Below are positions 15,454-23,244 of a DNA stretch of 27,182 nucleotides, piece by piece. The notes under the pieces are model-generated. The model was given only the letters and a program-made list of their open reading frames with translations, ran no database searches and was not told the DNA's origin. Position numbers and translations under genes: made by a program. Source of the stretch: CAZMRW01 sp964568805 (lineage in GTDB: Bacteria > Pseudomonadota > Gammaproteobacteria > Methylococcales > Methylomonadaceae); NCBI GenBank assembly GCA_964568805.1, contig CAZMRW010000064.1, positions 1-27,182 on the forward strand, in the 5' to 3' direction. Numbering within the stretch: the first letter of the stretch is position 1; every line of letters begins with the position of its first letter.

Positions 15454-15473
15454 TTTAAATATGACGGGTTGAG
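15440..15473 (-). terminator. Hairpin between trxA and rho overlapping the rho minus-35
   Basis: AACCCGTC (15444-15451) and GACGGGTT (15463-15470) are perfect inverted repeats with an 11-base AT-rich loop, extended by CTC/GAG on the outside with one bulge. It lies 14 bases downstream of the trxA stop. There is no U-tract after it, so it may be a leaky trxA terminator and also overlaps the candidate rho promoter. Confidence 0.45.
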
Positions 15474-15486
15474 TGAGTGGCAACCG

Positions 15487-15813
15487 TTAAATGTTACTGT
15501 CAAGAAATGCGGCAAGTTGTGATTTGGTCAATGCGCCAACCTTGGTGGCTTCCACTTCGCCGTCCTTGAACAGCATCAGCGTAGGTATGCCGCGTACGCC
15601 ATAGTGCTGCGGTGTCTTGGGATTCTCATCGATGTTCAGCTTGACTACGGTCAGTTTACCCGCATAGTCTTTAGCTATTTCATCCAGAACCGGGGCAATC
15701 ATTTTGCAAGGTCCGCACCATTCAGCCCAGTAGTCAACAAGTACGGGACCGCTAGCCTTGATAACAGTTTCGTTAAATTCGCTATCACTTACATGAAGGA
15801 CAGAGTCGCTCAC
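15487..15813 (-). CDS. trxA: Thioredoxin 1
   Basis: 108 aa when started at GTG 15813, which has GGAGA correctly spaced upstream and gives the family N-terminus (SDSVLHVSDSEFNETV). The longer in-frame ATG at 15885 would add 24 residues without homologous character. The active site is WCGPC with Cys33 and Cys36; DYWAEWCGPCKMIAPVLDEI, the LNIDENPKT segment and the cis-proline loop RGIPTLMLFKDGE are all canonical. It is the cytoplasmic disulfide reductase that serves ribonucleotide reductase and many other partners. It precedes rho on the same strand and is divergent from rhlB (115-base gap), the same order as in E. coli. Confidence 0.97.
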   Translation of the reverse strand: MSDSVLHVSDSEFNETVIKASGPVLVDYWAEWCGPCKMIAPVLDEIAKDYAGKLTVVKLNIDENPKTPQHYGVRGIPTLMLFKDGEVEATKVGALTKSQLAAFLDSNI

Positions 15814-15928
15814 ACTATTTCTCCGACAATAAAAAATTAAAACTATAGGAGGGATGAAGCAAGTAGTCAATCTATTTCTAGTCAATCGAGTACTGCCGAT
15901 TTGATTTTTACGTTATGCTATAGACACT

Positions 15929-17305
15929 ATGAATAATAAACATCTCACAGAAACTCATTTCAGTAATCTGGAATTATCGGATTCCATACTTCAAGGTTTA
16001 ACCCAGGCCGGTTTCAGGCAGTGCACTCCGATTCAGGATAAAGCCCTGCCCTTGCTCCTGCGGGGTAAAGATATCGCCGGTCAGGCGCAAACCGGCACCG
16101 GTAAAACCGCGACATTTTTGCTGGCGACATTTCAGCGCCTGATCAATGATAATGAAGGTATTCCCTTGATTGAGGAAGAAGATGTCGAAGTCGAAGATGG
16201 GCTCTCCGAAACGCAAGAAACAGCGCCGGCCATGACCGGTAAAAGCCAAGAGATCAAAAATCCCAGGGCTTTAATTTTGGCGCCGACTCGGGAACTGGCG
16301 ATCCAGATTCATAAGGATGCCTTGCAGTTGGGGAGGCAACTCAATCTCAAACTGGCACTGATCTACGGCGGTACCGACTACCAAAAGCAATTGGACAGAA
16401 TTAAAACCGATGTCGACATCATCATCGGTACGCCTGGCCGTATTATCGATTTTTACCGGCAAAAAGCGTTTACTTTAGATCATATACAGGTCAGTGTTCT
16501 CGACGAAGCGGATCGTATGTTCGACCTGGGCTTTATCAAAGACATCCGTTATCTGTTAAAACGGATGCCGCCGCCGGAAAAACGTATCAACATGCTGTTT
16601 TCGGCAACTTTATCTTATAAAGTGACCGAGTTGGCCTACGAGCATATGAATAATCCGGTGCTGATTCGTATCGAAACCGAAGCGGTCACCTCGAAAGCAA
16701 TACAGCAAAGCGCTTATTGCCCGGCCAACGAACAAAAAATACCGTTGCTGATCGGCATTTTGAATCAATACCAGCCGCAACGCAGCATCATTTTTGTCAA
16801 CACCAAGCGATGCGCCGAGCAACTGGATGATGTTCTTAATGTCAATGGCTATAAAACCGCGGCCTTAAGCGGGGATGTCCCGCAAGACAAGCGTCAGCGA
16901 ATTCTTACTGATTTTCAGGAAAATCGCATTACCTTATTGATTGCAACCGACGTCGCCGCCAGAGGGTTGCATATCGCCGACGTGTCTCATGTCATCAATT
17001 ATGATCTGCCGCAGGATGTGGAAGATTATGTGCACCGGATCGGCCGTACCGCCCGCTTCGGCGCCAGTGGCGAAGCGATTAGCTTTATCTGCGAAGAATA
17101 CGCTTATTCCATGCCGGATATTGAAGACTATATTGGCCAAAAAATTCCAGTGAAGGCGGTTACCAAAGATCTTTTGGCGGATGTGATCAAGCCCGAAAAA
17201 AGGCCCGAAAGAAACAAAAGCTCGTTTCGGCGCAATAAACCTGGTCAAGGGAGAGAGCGCGGCAAACCTAAAAGCCAGTCATCAGCTCCCGAAAGTCTTC
17301 AATAG
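15929..17305 (+). CDS. rhlB: DEAD-box ATP-dependent RNA helicase RhlB
   Basis: 458 aa. Motifs in order: Q motif FRQCTPIQ (29-36), Walker A AQTGTGKT (53-60), PTRELA (119-124), TPGR (168-171), DEADRMFDLGF (192-202), SAT (225-227), VNTKRCAEQ, ATDVAARGLHI and HRIGRTAR. The RMFDLGFIKDIRYLLKRMPPPEKRINMLFSATLSY block and divergent position next to trxA-rho identify RhlB, the degradosome helicase that unwinds RNA for RNase E. Two departures from E. coli RhlB: an acidic insert between residues ~73 and 110 (IEEEDVEVEDGLSETQE) in the first RecA lobe, and a basic Arg/Lys/Ser-rich tail after ~418. Its 3' end overlaps the convergent yrfG gene by 38 bases. Confidence 0.93.
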   Translation: MNNKHLTETHFSNLELSDSILQGLTQAGFRQCTPIQDKALPLLLRGKDIAGQAQTGTGKTATFLLATFQRLINDNEGIPLIEEEDVEVEDGLSETQETAPAMTGKSQEIKNPRALILAPTRELAIQIHKDALQLGRQLNLKLALIYGGTDYQKQLDRIKTDVDIIIGTPGRIIDFYRQKAFTLDHIQVSVLDEADRMFDLGFIKDIRYLLKRMPPPEKRINMLFSATLSYKVTELAYEHMNNPVLIRIETEAVTSKAIQQSAYCPANEQKIPLLIGILNQYQPQRSIIFVNTKRCAEQLDDVLNVNGYKTAALSGDVPQDKRQRILTDFQENRITLLIATDVAARGLHIADVSHVINYDLPQDVEDYVHRIGRTARFGASGEAISFICEEYAYSMPDIEDYIGQKIPVKAVTKDLLADVIKPEKRPERNKSSFRRNKPGQGRERGKPKSQSSAPESLQ

Positions 17306-17927
17306 ACGGATAATCGCTTATATGCTTCTTGGGTAGTTGGGTATCCGGCCTGCTGACTGAAATTAAATGTTTAATGCCGAATTGTCTGGCTGAATGAAGC
17401 ACTGCCAGACTATCGTCGATCAGCAGCGTTGTGGCTTTTTCAAAAGGTTGCTGCTTTTGCAGCAATGCCCAGAATTCAGTGTGTTCTTTCGGTTTTCCGT
17501 AATCATGGGAGCTGATAATGTCATCGAAAAAAGAGTGCAGGCAGGTTTTTTCCAGTTTCAGGCCCAGACTGTCGCGGTGTGCGTTAGTGACTAAAAATAC
17601 TTTTCTCGGAGATCGCCTTAATGTTTCCAGAAATTCCATGACATGCGGCAATACGGAGATCAAACCGGAAATTTCCGCTTTCAGTCCGGCGATGTCCAGA
17701 TCCAGTTCACGGCTCCAGTAATCCAGACAATACCACTCCAGTTTGCCTTCCATGCTTTTAAAGCGGGGGACAAGCTGGTCTTTCGCCATTTGCAGCGGCA
17801 AGCCCTGTTTTTGCGCATACTTGAGCGGCACAAATTCCTTCCAGAAATGATTATCAAAATTCAAATCCAGCAAGGTGCCGTCCATATCCAGCAAAATGGT
17901 ATTAATTTTGTTCCATTCAATCATCAT
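17268..17927 (-). CDS. yrfG: HAD-family GMP/IMP nucleotidase YrfG
   Basis: 219 aa. The HAD motif I is ILLDMDGTLLDLNFDNHFW (nucleophile Asp14, Asp16); motif II is FLVTNAH, motif III Lys in YGKPKEHTEFW and motif IV LLIDDSLAVLHSA. The WYCLDYWSRELDLDI segment in the cap matches the YrfG subfamily, which dephosphorylates GMP and IMP in the cytoplasm. It lies divergent from nudE, as these two genes are also near each other in E. coli. It is convergent with rhlB and the last 38 bases overlap that gene. Either of the first two ATG codons could be the start. Confidence 0.88.
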   Translation of the reverse strand: MMIEWNKINTILLDMDGTLLDLNFDNHFWKEFVPLKYAQKQGLPLQMAKDQLVPRFKSMEGKLEWYCLDYWSRELDLDIAGLKAEISGLISVLPHVMEFLETLRRSPRKVFLVTNAHRDSLGLKLEKTCLHSFFDDIISSHDYGKPKEHTEFWALLQKQQPFEKATTLLIDDSLAVLHSARQFGIKHLISVSRPDTQLPKKHISDYPSIEDFRELMTGF

Positions 17928-18040
17928 TGTGCGTTATATTTAGCCGATCAAATTACTAAGACTCAACGTCCATCATTGTTGGCAAATTCGATTCAATTTC
18001 GCCTCAGACCGTTTGGGCGAGAAGTTCTAAAAAACCGGCA

Positions 18041-18619
18041 ATGAAATGCAAGCATTATAATAGCACCGTGGCTGAAAAACCGACCATCCTTAACAAAACC
18101 ACCGTCGCCAAGAGCCGTTTATTCCATATTGAATCAATGGTTATTGAATTCAGCAACGGCGAGCAGCGGCATTACGAACGCCTGACACGCGGCAATTCCG
18201 GAGGGGGCGCCGTGCTCGTCGTGCCGATGCTGGATATTGAAACCGTGTTGCTGATACGGGAATATTCGGCCGGTGTGCACCGCTATGAACTGGGCCTGCC
18301 CAAAGGCAAAACCGATGCCGGCGAATCGTTTCTGGACGCCGCCAACAGGGAACTGAAAGAGGAAATCGGCTTCGGCGCCCGCAGGCTGCATCATTTAAGC
18401 TCTTTTTCGATCGCGCCGTCCTACCTTGAGCATATGACCGAGATCATTATCGCCGAGGACCTTTATGCCGAAAAACTTCAGGGTGATGAACCGGAAGAGC
18501 TCGAAGTCGTTCCCTGGAAGTTAAGCCGTATCAACGAATTGATTGCTACCGGCGAATGCACCGAAGCGCGTTCGATCGCCGCGCTGTTCATGACACTGGA
18601 GTATTATAAGGCAATGTAG
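18041..18619 (+). CDS. nudE: ADP compounds hydrolase NudE (Nudix)
   Basis: Up to 192 aa. The Nudix box is perfect: GKTDAGESFLDAANRELKEE followed by IGF fits Gx5Ex7REUxEExGU. The N-terminal EKPTILNKTTVAKSRLFHIES, FSNGEQRHYERL and the C-terminal LYAEKLQGDEPEELEVVPW and EARSIAALFM match NudE, which hydrolyses ADP-ribose, NADH and Ap3A-type compounds. The start is uncertain. ATG 18041 adds nine residues (MKCKHYNST) not expected in NudE; GTG 18068 would align with the family start. Neither has a Shine-Dalgarno sequence, and a perfect TATAAT lies at 18056-18061 between them. Confidence 0.9.
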   Translation: MKCKHYNSTVAEKPTILNKTTVAKSRLFHIESMVIEFSNGEQRHYERLTRGNSGGGAVLVVPMLDIETVLLIREYSAGVHRYELGLPKGKTDAGESFLDAANRELKEEIGFGARRLHHLSSFSIAPSYLEHMTEIIIAEDLYAEKLQGDEPEELEVVPWKLSRINELIATGECTEARSIAALFMTLEYYKAM

Positions 18620-18656
18620 GTTTCCAGGAGCGCAGGCTAATTTTAGTACTCCTAAT

Positions 18657-20402
18657 TCATAAACGGTACAGCGGCTCCAGGCTGTTATCTTCAGGCGCAG
18701 CCCTTTTGCTCCGGGCTTTATTTTCGATAAAGGCCTGGAATAATTTTTTGCCTTGCCATTGGGCGGGATCCTTGCTGTACAACGCGCTGTTCAAATAAAG
18801 AATTTCGTCCCTTAACCTCGCATCGCAACAGGATGCAATGGCGCCCAGGCTGGTCGCATTAAACAGTTGTTTTCCCCACGTGAGCACCGCATTTTTAGCT
18901 GCCGTTGCATTATTGTCGGCACATGCTTTTTTCAGGCTTTTAATAATGTCAGGGGCATCGCTGTTTCTCTCCGCTTGGTATGTAACCGGTTTATTGGCAG
19001 GGCGCCTTATCAGGAAAAAGGCAAGAGTGGCCATCCAGCCGATTGCAAGAAACATGGAAGTCCATATCCAGACATTGGTTTTATCAGGCTGAAAGAAGAA
19101 GGACGGTGCGCTTGTTTGAGGCTTGTCTGTTGCAGCGGCTGGCGTTTGGGTGTCTGATTCTACGCCGGGTAAGGCTACCGCCGTGATTGTAATTGCAGGA
19201 ATTCTTGCGGTTTCCATGGTTTGGGTTTTGGTATTGAACCAGGGGATTTCTATGGCCGGTAAAGTGTAGTTGCCCGCTTTCGACGGAATCAATGCGATTT
19301 TTTCTTGCCGGAAGGCAAGCAGTCCATCCGGCTTTTTTTGTTCCTGGAGCACGGGTTGATCGGGATAAATCTTGATCTGATCGTCCGCTTTGGTCGTGTT
19401 CAATTCGGGCAATTGGCCGACGGTGGTGTTTTTGGCTTGCAGTGTCAACGTTCTGGTCAAAGGTTCGCCGACTTTCATTTGCCGAATATCGCCGGACCAG
19501 TTCTCTGATAGCTCTAATTGTTCGGCAGGCAGCCAATAGTGGCCCGTGAACGAAGCCGGCGCCGCTTTTACGTCCAGGTTTATCGCTTTTGACTCTACTC
19601 GTTTGGTTTTGGTTAACTGGGAACTGAAAAAGCCATTAAAACCTGATCGGTTATTGGTCAGTACTTCCGCTGTCAAAATCAGAGGGCTGATTGTCATCTG
19701 ACCGCTCTTTTGCGGGAATAGTGCATATTTACGCTCGGTAACGGAATAATCGACACCGTTAATCTGAGTGGTGTAGTTGCTGTCCTCGCCCAGTTTTTCG
19801 ATCACCGCATCGGCAAGTTCCGGTTCATTTAATCCGGCCCGGGCAATCTGGACTCGGGTATAGATGCGCACCGTGTAAAGTATTTGGGACTGTACATAAG
19901 GATTTTCCGGAGTTGCCTCAACTTCCAGAATGATGTCGTCTTCGGTGTTCAGGTTTTTAGATGTTGCCTCCTGAGTGACCATCACCGTCAGAGGTTGGCT
20001 CATGTCGTTGCCGAATTTAACGGGTGGAATAATCAAACTGCCGGCCTGTTTGGCCATCACGGTCAGCATCCACTGGATAGACTTGCTGGCTTTCCCGTTA
20101 ATCCAAGTTGCATTGCTGCTACTACTTTGGCTGATGATGTTGAAATCCTGCTCCAGAGGGCTGAAATCCGGATCATCATCGGGCGATTCCGCAGCGCTAA
20201 ACATAATCTGAAAGGATTCATCGAGATTGACTGGATTTCGATCTACCGATGCCTTGATTTGCGCTGCAAACGCATCGACTGGAAATAACGCATGCAGTAT
20301 TATGAGCAGGATAAAAACCGCTTTCGCGCTGACTAGCGTGTTATTCCATGGTTTTATCGCTATTAGCAAATTCATCGTCAAACATTTCATAAAAGATGTC
20401 AT
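18657..20402 (-). CDS. batD: BatD-like protein (oxygen-tolerance protein family)
   Basis: 581 aa. A signal sequence or N-terminal anchor (AVFILLIILHALFPVDAFAAQ) ends near residue 47 of the longest frame, giving a mature start QIKASVDRNPVNLDESFQIMFSA, which is the BatD opening. Repeated beta-sandwich domains follow (FNIISQSSSSNATWINGKASKSIQWMLTVMAKQAGSLIIPPVKFG is typical). A transmembrane helix lies at about 437-458 (IWTSMFLAIGWMATLAFFLI) with a cytoplasmic tail. BatD proteins usually sit with BatA/BatB (von Willebrand) and a MoxR ATPase, none of which is in the window. The start may be the Met at 20402, 20390 or 20375. It is convergent with nudE. Confidence 0.8.
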   Translation of the reverse strand: MTSFMKCLTMNLLIAIKPWNNTLVSAKAVFILLIILHALFPVDAFAAQIKASVDRNPVNLDESFQIMFSAAESPDDDPDFSPLEQDFNIISQSSSSNATWINGKASKSIQWMLTVMAKQAGSLIIPPVKFGNDMSQPLTVMVTQEATSKNLNTEDDIILEVEATPENPYVQSQILYTVRIYTRVQIARAGLNEPELADAVIEKLGEDSNYTTQINGVDYSVTERKYALFPQKSGQMTISPLILTAEVLTNNRSGFNGFFSSQLTKTKRVESKAINLDVKAAPASFTGHYWLPAEQLELSENWSGDIRQMKVGEPLTRTLTLQAKNTTVGQLPELNTTKADDQIKIYPDQPVLQEQKKPDGLLAFRQEKIALIPSKAGNYTLPAIEIPWFNTKTQTMETARIPAITITAVALPGVESDTQTPAAATDKPQTSAPSFFFQPDKTNVWIWTSMFLAIGWMATLAFFLIRRPANKPVTYQAERNSDAPDIIKSLKKACADNNATAAKNAVLTWGKQLFNATSLGAIASCCDARLRDEILYLNSALYSKDPAQWQGKKLFQAFIENKARSKRAAPEDNSLEPLYRL

Positions 20403-20601
20403 CGAGTTAAGTGTTATTTAAGCATTTTTAATAAAAATAGGATTGATCGCATCCGGCCATCAGGGTTAATCGGGGAGGTTGACTTTTTCAACATTCGGTT
20501 AGTTCAAGCCCGCATCCGAATTATAACCCGGATGCAGTTGTTGAAGTATCTTGCCAGTTCATAATAAAAAATCCAAATGGTTTGATCTGTCAGGCTGTCC
20601 A

Positions 20602-20632
20602 CATAGGCGCGACGCCAACGCCGTAGCCTATG
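20602..20632. repeat. Inverted-repeat element, possible dispersed repeat
   Basis: CATAGGC (20602-20608) and GCCTATG (20626-20632) flank a GC-rich centre with repeated CGCC/GCC, and CC/GG extend the arms beyond one mismatch. It stands out against AT-rich surroundings and resembles intergenic repetitive palindromes, but only one copy is in the window. Confidence 0.4.
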
Positions 20633-20876
20633 CGGTTGGTTAGACGTTACCTCTCGGGAGGGTGTTGTTACTTGTTCCGCTTTGATAAAAACTTCGGGAA
20701 AGTCGCAGAATATCGGTAAACGTGATGGTAAATCAAACGGCTTGTTAATTTGTTTTTGTACTGAATTTAGCAGTTTTTTCGGGTGTCAAACTTATGCGAT
20801 GCTCAACTTCAATTAACATCGGAATGTGTAAAATGAAAGCCCGGCAGGTATAATAGAGTTCTGGAAAAAAGACTTA

Positions 20877-20905
20877 TTGCTATTGCAAACTAATAAAGTT
20901 ATAAT
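20877..20905 (+). promoter_or_regulatory. Candidate sigma-70 promoter upstream of the rml operon
   Basis: TTGCTA (20877-20882) and TATAAT (20900-20905) have a 17-base spacer. The minus-10 is perfect and the minus-35 matches 4 of 6 positions. It points to the rml operon 385 bases downstream, implying a long leader. Other TATAAT boxes nearby have weaker partners. Confidence 0.45.
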
Positions 20906-21006
20906 CTACAGTTGGCTATCAAAATTATTTAAATATCTATAATAAGCTTTGGATTTGTTGATCATAACATCTTTTTAAAGCAATGTTTTTTCAAATTCTG
21001 CCGTCG

Positions 21007-21023
21007 TGTATAATATTTATACA
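21007..21023. promoter_or_regulatory. Palindrome overlapping a TATAAT box
   Basis: TGTATAA-TAT-TTATACA is a perfect 7-bp inverted repeat with a 3-base centre; TATAAT lies within it at 21009-21014. It could be an operator at a second promoter of the rml operon. Confidence 0.35.
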
Positions 21024-21289
21024 ACAATTTCGATATTTGAATCCTCTCTGCCTAACTCTCCCGGCAACTGCTCCTGCGTTGCTCTGCCTCCTGCAGTCGT
21101 CCAGCAGAGGGAGCAAAGATGCCGGATTTTGACGAGCGATGACTATATCTAATTGACTCTAAATTTTGGATGCACTGGTAATCGAAATAATTAGCCGGTT
21201 TTCAGGCATTCTGTTTGTATTATAAAATTCCAATAGTTTATCGGCTATCCTCAGGGCCCCTTTCCTAAAACTCTTTAAGATAAAGAAAA

Positions 21290-22351
21290 ATGAGCATTCT
21301 TATTACAGGAGGCGCTGGATTTATCGGCTCCAATTTTGTACTTGACTGGTTTGACCATACCGACGAACCGGTGATTAATCTGGATAAACTGACCTACGCA
21401 GGCAATCCTGAAAACCTGAAGTGCCTGGAAGGTGACGAACGGCATCAATTCGTCATCGGCGACATCGGCGACCAGGACCTGGTCGCCAGATTGCTCAGCC
21501 AATACCAGCCCCGCGCAGTCGTCAATTTTGCCGCCGAAAGCCATGTCGATCGCTCAATTCATGGCCCCGAAGATTTCATACAAACCAATATCGTGGGTAC
21601 TTTCCACCTGCTGGAGGCGGTACGTCAGTACTGGGATGCATCGGCGGATGAGACAAAGGCCCGCTTTCGTTTCCTGCATATATCCACTGATGAAGTTTAC
21701 GGTTCACTCGGCAAGGATGACCCTGCCTTTAGCGAGGACAGACGTTATGAGCCAAACAGCCCCTATTCCGCCAGCAAGGCGGCCAGCGATCATTTGGTGC
21801 GCGCCTACCACCACACCTATAATTTGCCGGTACTGACAACCAATTGTTCCAATAACTACGGTCCATTCCATTTTCCGGAAAAACTTATTCCTCTGGTTAT
21901 CCACAATGCATTGGCCGGGCAAGCCTTGCCTATTTACGGCGATGGTCAGCAAATACGGGACTGGCTTTATGTCAAGGATCATTGCAGCGCCATTCGAAAG
22001 GTACTGGAAGCCGGAAAACCAGGAGAAACCTACAACATTGGCGGCTGGAACGAAAAGGCAAACCTGGATGTCGTTCATACCCTATGCGCCATACTGGATG
22101 AACTCCAGCCGCGTGCCGACGGCCAGTCTTATCAGGCCCAAATTAACTTTGTCAAGGATCGCCCGGGACATGATCGCCGCTATGCCATCGATGCGTCGAA
22201 ACTGGAAAGAGAACTGGGCTGGAAGCCGGCCGAAACGTTCGAATCCGGCATACGCAAAACCGTGCAATGGTACCTGGATAACCAGGAATGGGTGTCCAAC
22301 ATTACAAGCGGAGCCTACCGCGACTGGATCAACAAACAATACGCGGCATGA
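21290..22351 (+). CDS. rfbB: dTDP-glucose 4,6-dehydratase
   Basis: 353 aa. The extended SDR Rossmann motif GGAGFIGSNFV lies at residues 7-17. ESHVDRSIHGPEDFIQTN, FLHISTDEVYGSLG, the catalytic YSASK motif in NSPYSASKAASDHLVRAY and NCSNNYGPFHFPEKLIPLVI are hallmarks of RmlB. It converts dTDP-glucose to dTDP-4-keto-6-deoxyglucose in the cytoplasm, the second step to dTDP-L-rhamnose. It is the first gene of an overlapping operon; its stop overlaps the rfbD start (ATGA). AAGATAAAG lies just upstream of ATG 21290 as a weak ribosome-binding site, after a long non-coding leader. Confidence 0.97.
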   Translation: MSILITGGAGFIGSNFVLDWFDHTDEPVINLDKLTYAGNPENLKCLEGDERHQFVIGDIGDQDLVARLLSQYQPRAVVNFAAESHVDRSIHGPEDFIQTNIVGTFHLLEAVRQYWDASADETKARFRFLHISTDEVYGSLGKDDPAFSEDRRYEPNSPYSASKAASDHLVRAYHHTYNLPVLTTNCSNNYGPFHFPEKLIPLVIHNALAGQALPIYGDGQQIRDWLYVKDHCSAIRKVLEAGKPGETYNIGGWNEKANLDVVHTLCAILDELQPRADGQSYQAQINFVKDRPGHDRRYAIDASKLERELGWKPAETFESGIRKTVQWYLDNQEWVSNITSGAYRDWINKQYAA

Positions 22352-23244
22352 AAATCCTGTTATTGGGTAAAGACGGCCAGGTTGGACGCGAGCTTCAGCG
22401 CACGCTGCTGCCTCTTGGAGAGGTCCTGGCACTCGATCGAAATCAGGCCGATCTGGAAAATCTGGCTGAATTAAACGATTTATTGCTGGCGATGAAACCC
22501 GATTTGATCGTCAATGCCGCCGCTTATACCGCCGTCGACAAGGCCGAAACCAACGAAGCAACAGCTTACAAGGTCAATGCCGAAGCGGTCGCGGTCATGG
22601 CTGACTATGCGGCTCAACATGAAATTTTGTTCGTACACTATTCCACTGATTATGTTTTTAATGGACAAAAGCCTTGCGCTTACGTGGAAACGGACGCTAC
22701 CGATCCTTTATGTGTCTACGGCCTTTCCAAAAGGGCAGGTGAAGAGGCTATCATATCCAGCCGGTGCAATGCCTTGATTTTCCGTACCAGCTGGGTTTTT
22801 TCAAGCCATGGCGGCAATTTTGTGAAAACTATTCTGCGTCTGGCGAAAGAAAGAAATAGCCTTAATATCGTCGCCGATCAATTCGGAGCGCCGACTTCGG
22901 CAGAATTAATCGCCGATGTTACTTCTTTGGCAATCGCGGGTTACCGGTCCGGCACTATTGCGCCAGGCATTTATCATTTGACCGCCAAAGGCGAGACCAA
23001 CTGGCATGGTTTCGCCTGTCATATCGTCAATCGGGCCATTGCCAATGGCGCCCTGTTGCAACTGGATTCGTCAACAATTAGCCCTATAACTACCGAGGAA
23101 TACCCGGTTCCGGCCAGGCGACCTAAAAATTCACGGCTGGATACCGCGCTGTTATCATCCAGACTTGGCCTGCAACTGCCCGACTGGACTATCCATGTTA
23201 ATCGCACAATTGATCAACTCACGCGTTCTGAGCGGACACCATGA
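22348..23244 (+). CDS. rfbD: dTDP-4-dehydrorhamnose reductase
   Basis: 298 aa from ATG 22348, which overlaps the rfbB stop (ATGA) and gives the expected N-terminus MKILLLGKDGQVGREL with the nucleotide-binding GxxGQVG. A longer frame starting at 22288 lies inside rfbB and is not used. NAAAYTAVDKAE, FVHYSTDYVFNGQKP, YGLSKRAGEEAI and FRTSWVFSSHGGNFVKT are canonical for RmlD. It performs the last reduction to dTDP-L-rhamnose with NAD(P)H. It overlaps rfbA downstream by ATGA. The order B-D-A-C is common in proteobacterial O-antigen clusters. Confidence 0.96.
   Translation: MKILLLGKDGQVGRELQRTLLPLGEVLALDRNQADLENLAELNDLLLAMKPDLIVNAAAYTAVDKAETNEATAYKVNAEAVAVMADYAAQHEILFVHYSTDYVFNGQKPCAYVETDATDPLCVYGLSKRAGEEAIISSRCNALIFRTSWVFSSHGGNFVKTILRLAKERNSLNIVADQFGAPTSAELIADVTSLAIAGYRSGTIAPGIYHLTAKGETNWHGFACHIVNRAIANGALLQLDSSTISPITTEEYPVPARRPKNSRLDTALLSSRLGLQLPDWTIHVNRTIDQLTRSERTP

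Larger units (their letters stand above)
20403..21289. other. 887-base AT-rich non-coding region before the rml operon
   Basis: No gene could be supported on either strand. Visible structures are an imperfect inverted-repeat element at 20602-20632, TATAAT-type minus-10 boxes at 20849, 20900 and 21009, a 17-base palindrome at 21007-21023 and a more GC-rich patch of nested short inverted repeats at about 21041-21125. It very likely holds the promoter and long leader of the operon that starts at 21290. No JUMPstart/ops element was found. Confidence 0.6.

Noticed and set aside
15814..15885. 24-residue N-terminal extension of thioredoxin from ATG 15885
   Set aside because: GTG 15813 has GGAGA upstream and gives the standard 108-aa thioredoxin; the extension has no thioredoxin or signal-peptide character.
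20580..20660. Integron attC-like site, because GTTAGAC matches a GTTRRRY core
   Set aside because: No matching RYYYAAC core at the right distance and orientation, no integrase and no cassette-like genes nearby.
20403..21289. JUMPstart/ops element before the O-antigen operon
   Set aside because: The GGCGGTAG-type ops core was not found on the plus strand in this region.
22288..22347. Upstream extension of rfbD by 20 residues
   Set aside because: It lies inside rfbB; ATG 22348 overlaps the rfbB stop in the usual ATGA coupling and starts directly at the Rossmann motif.
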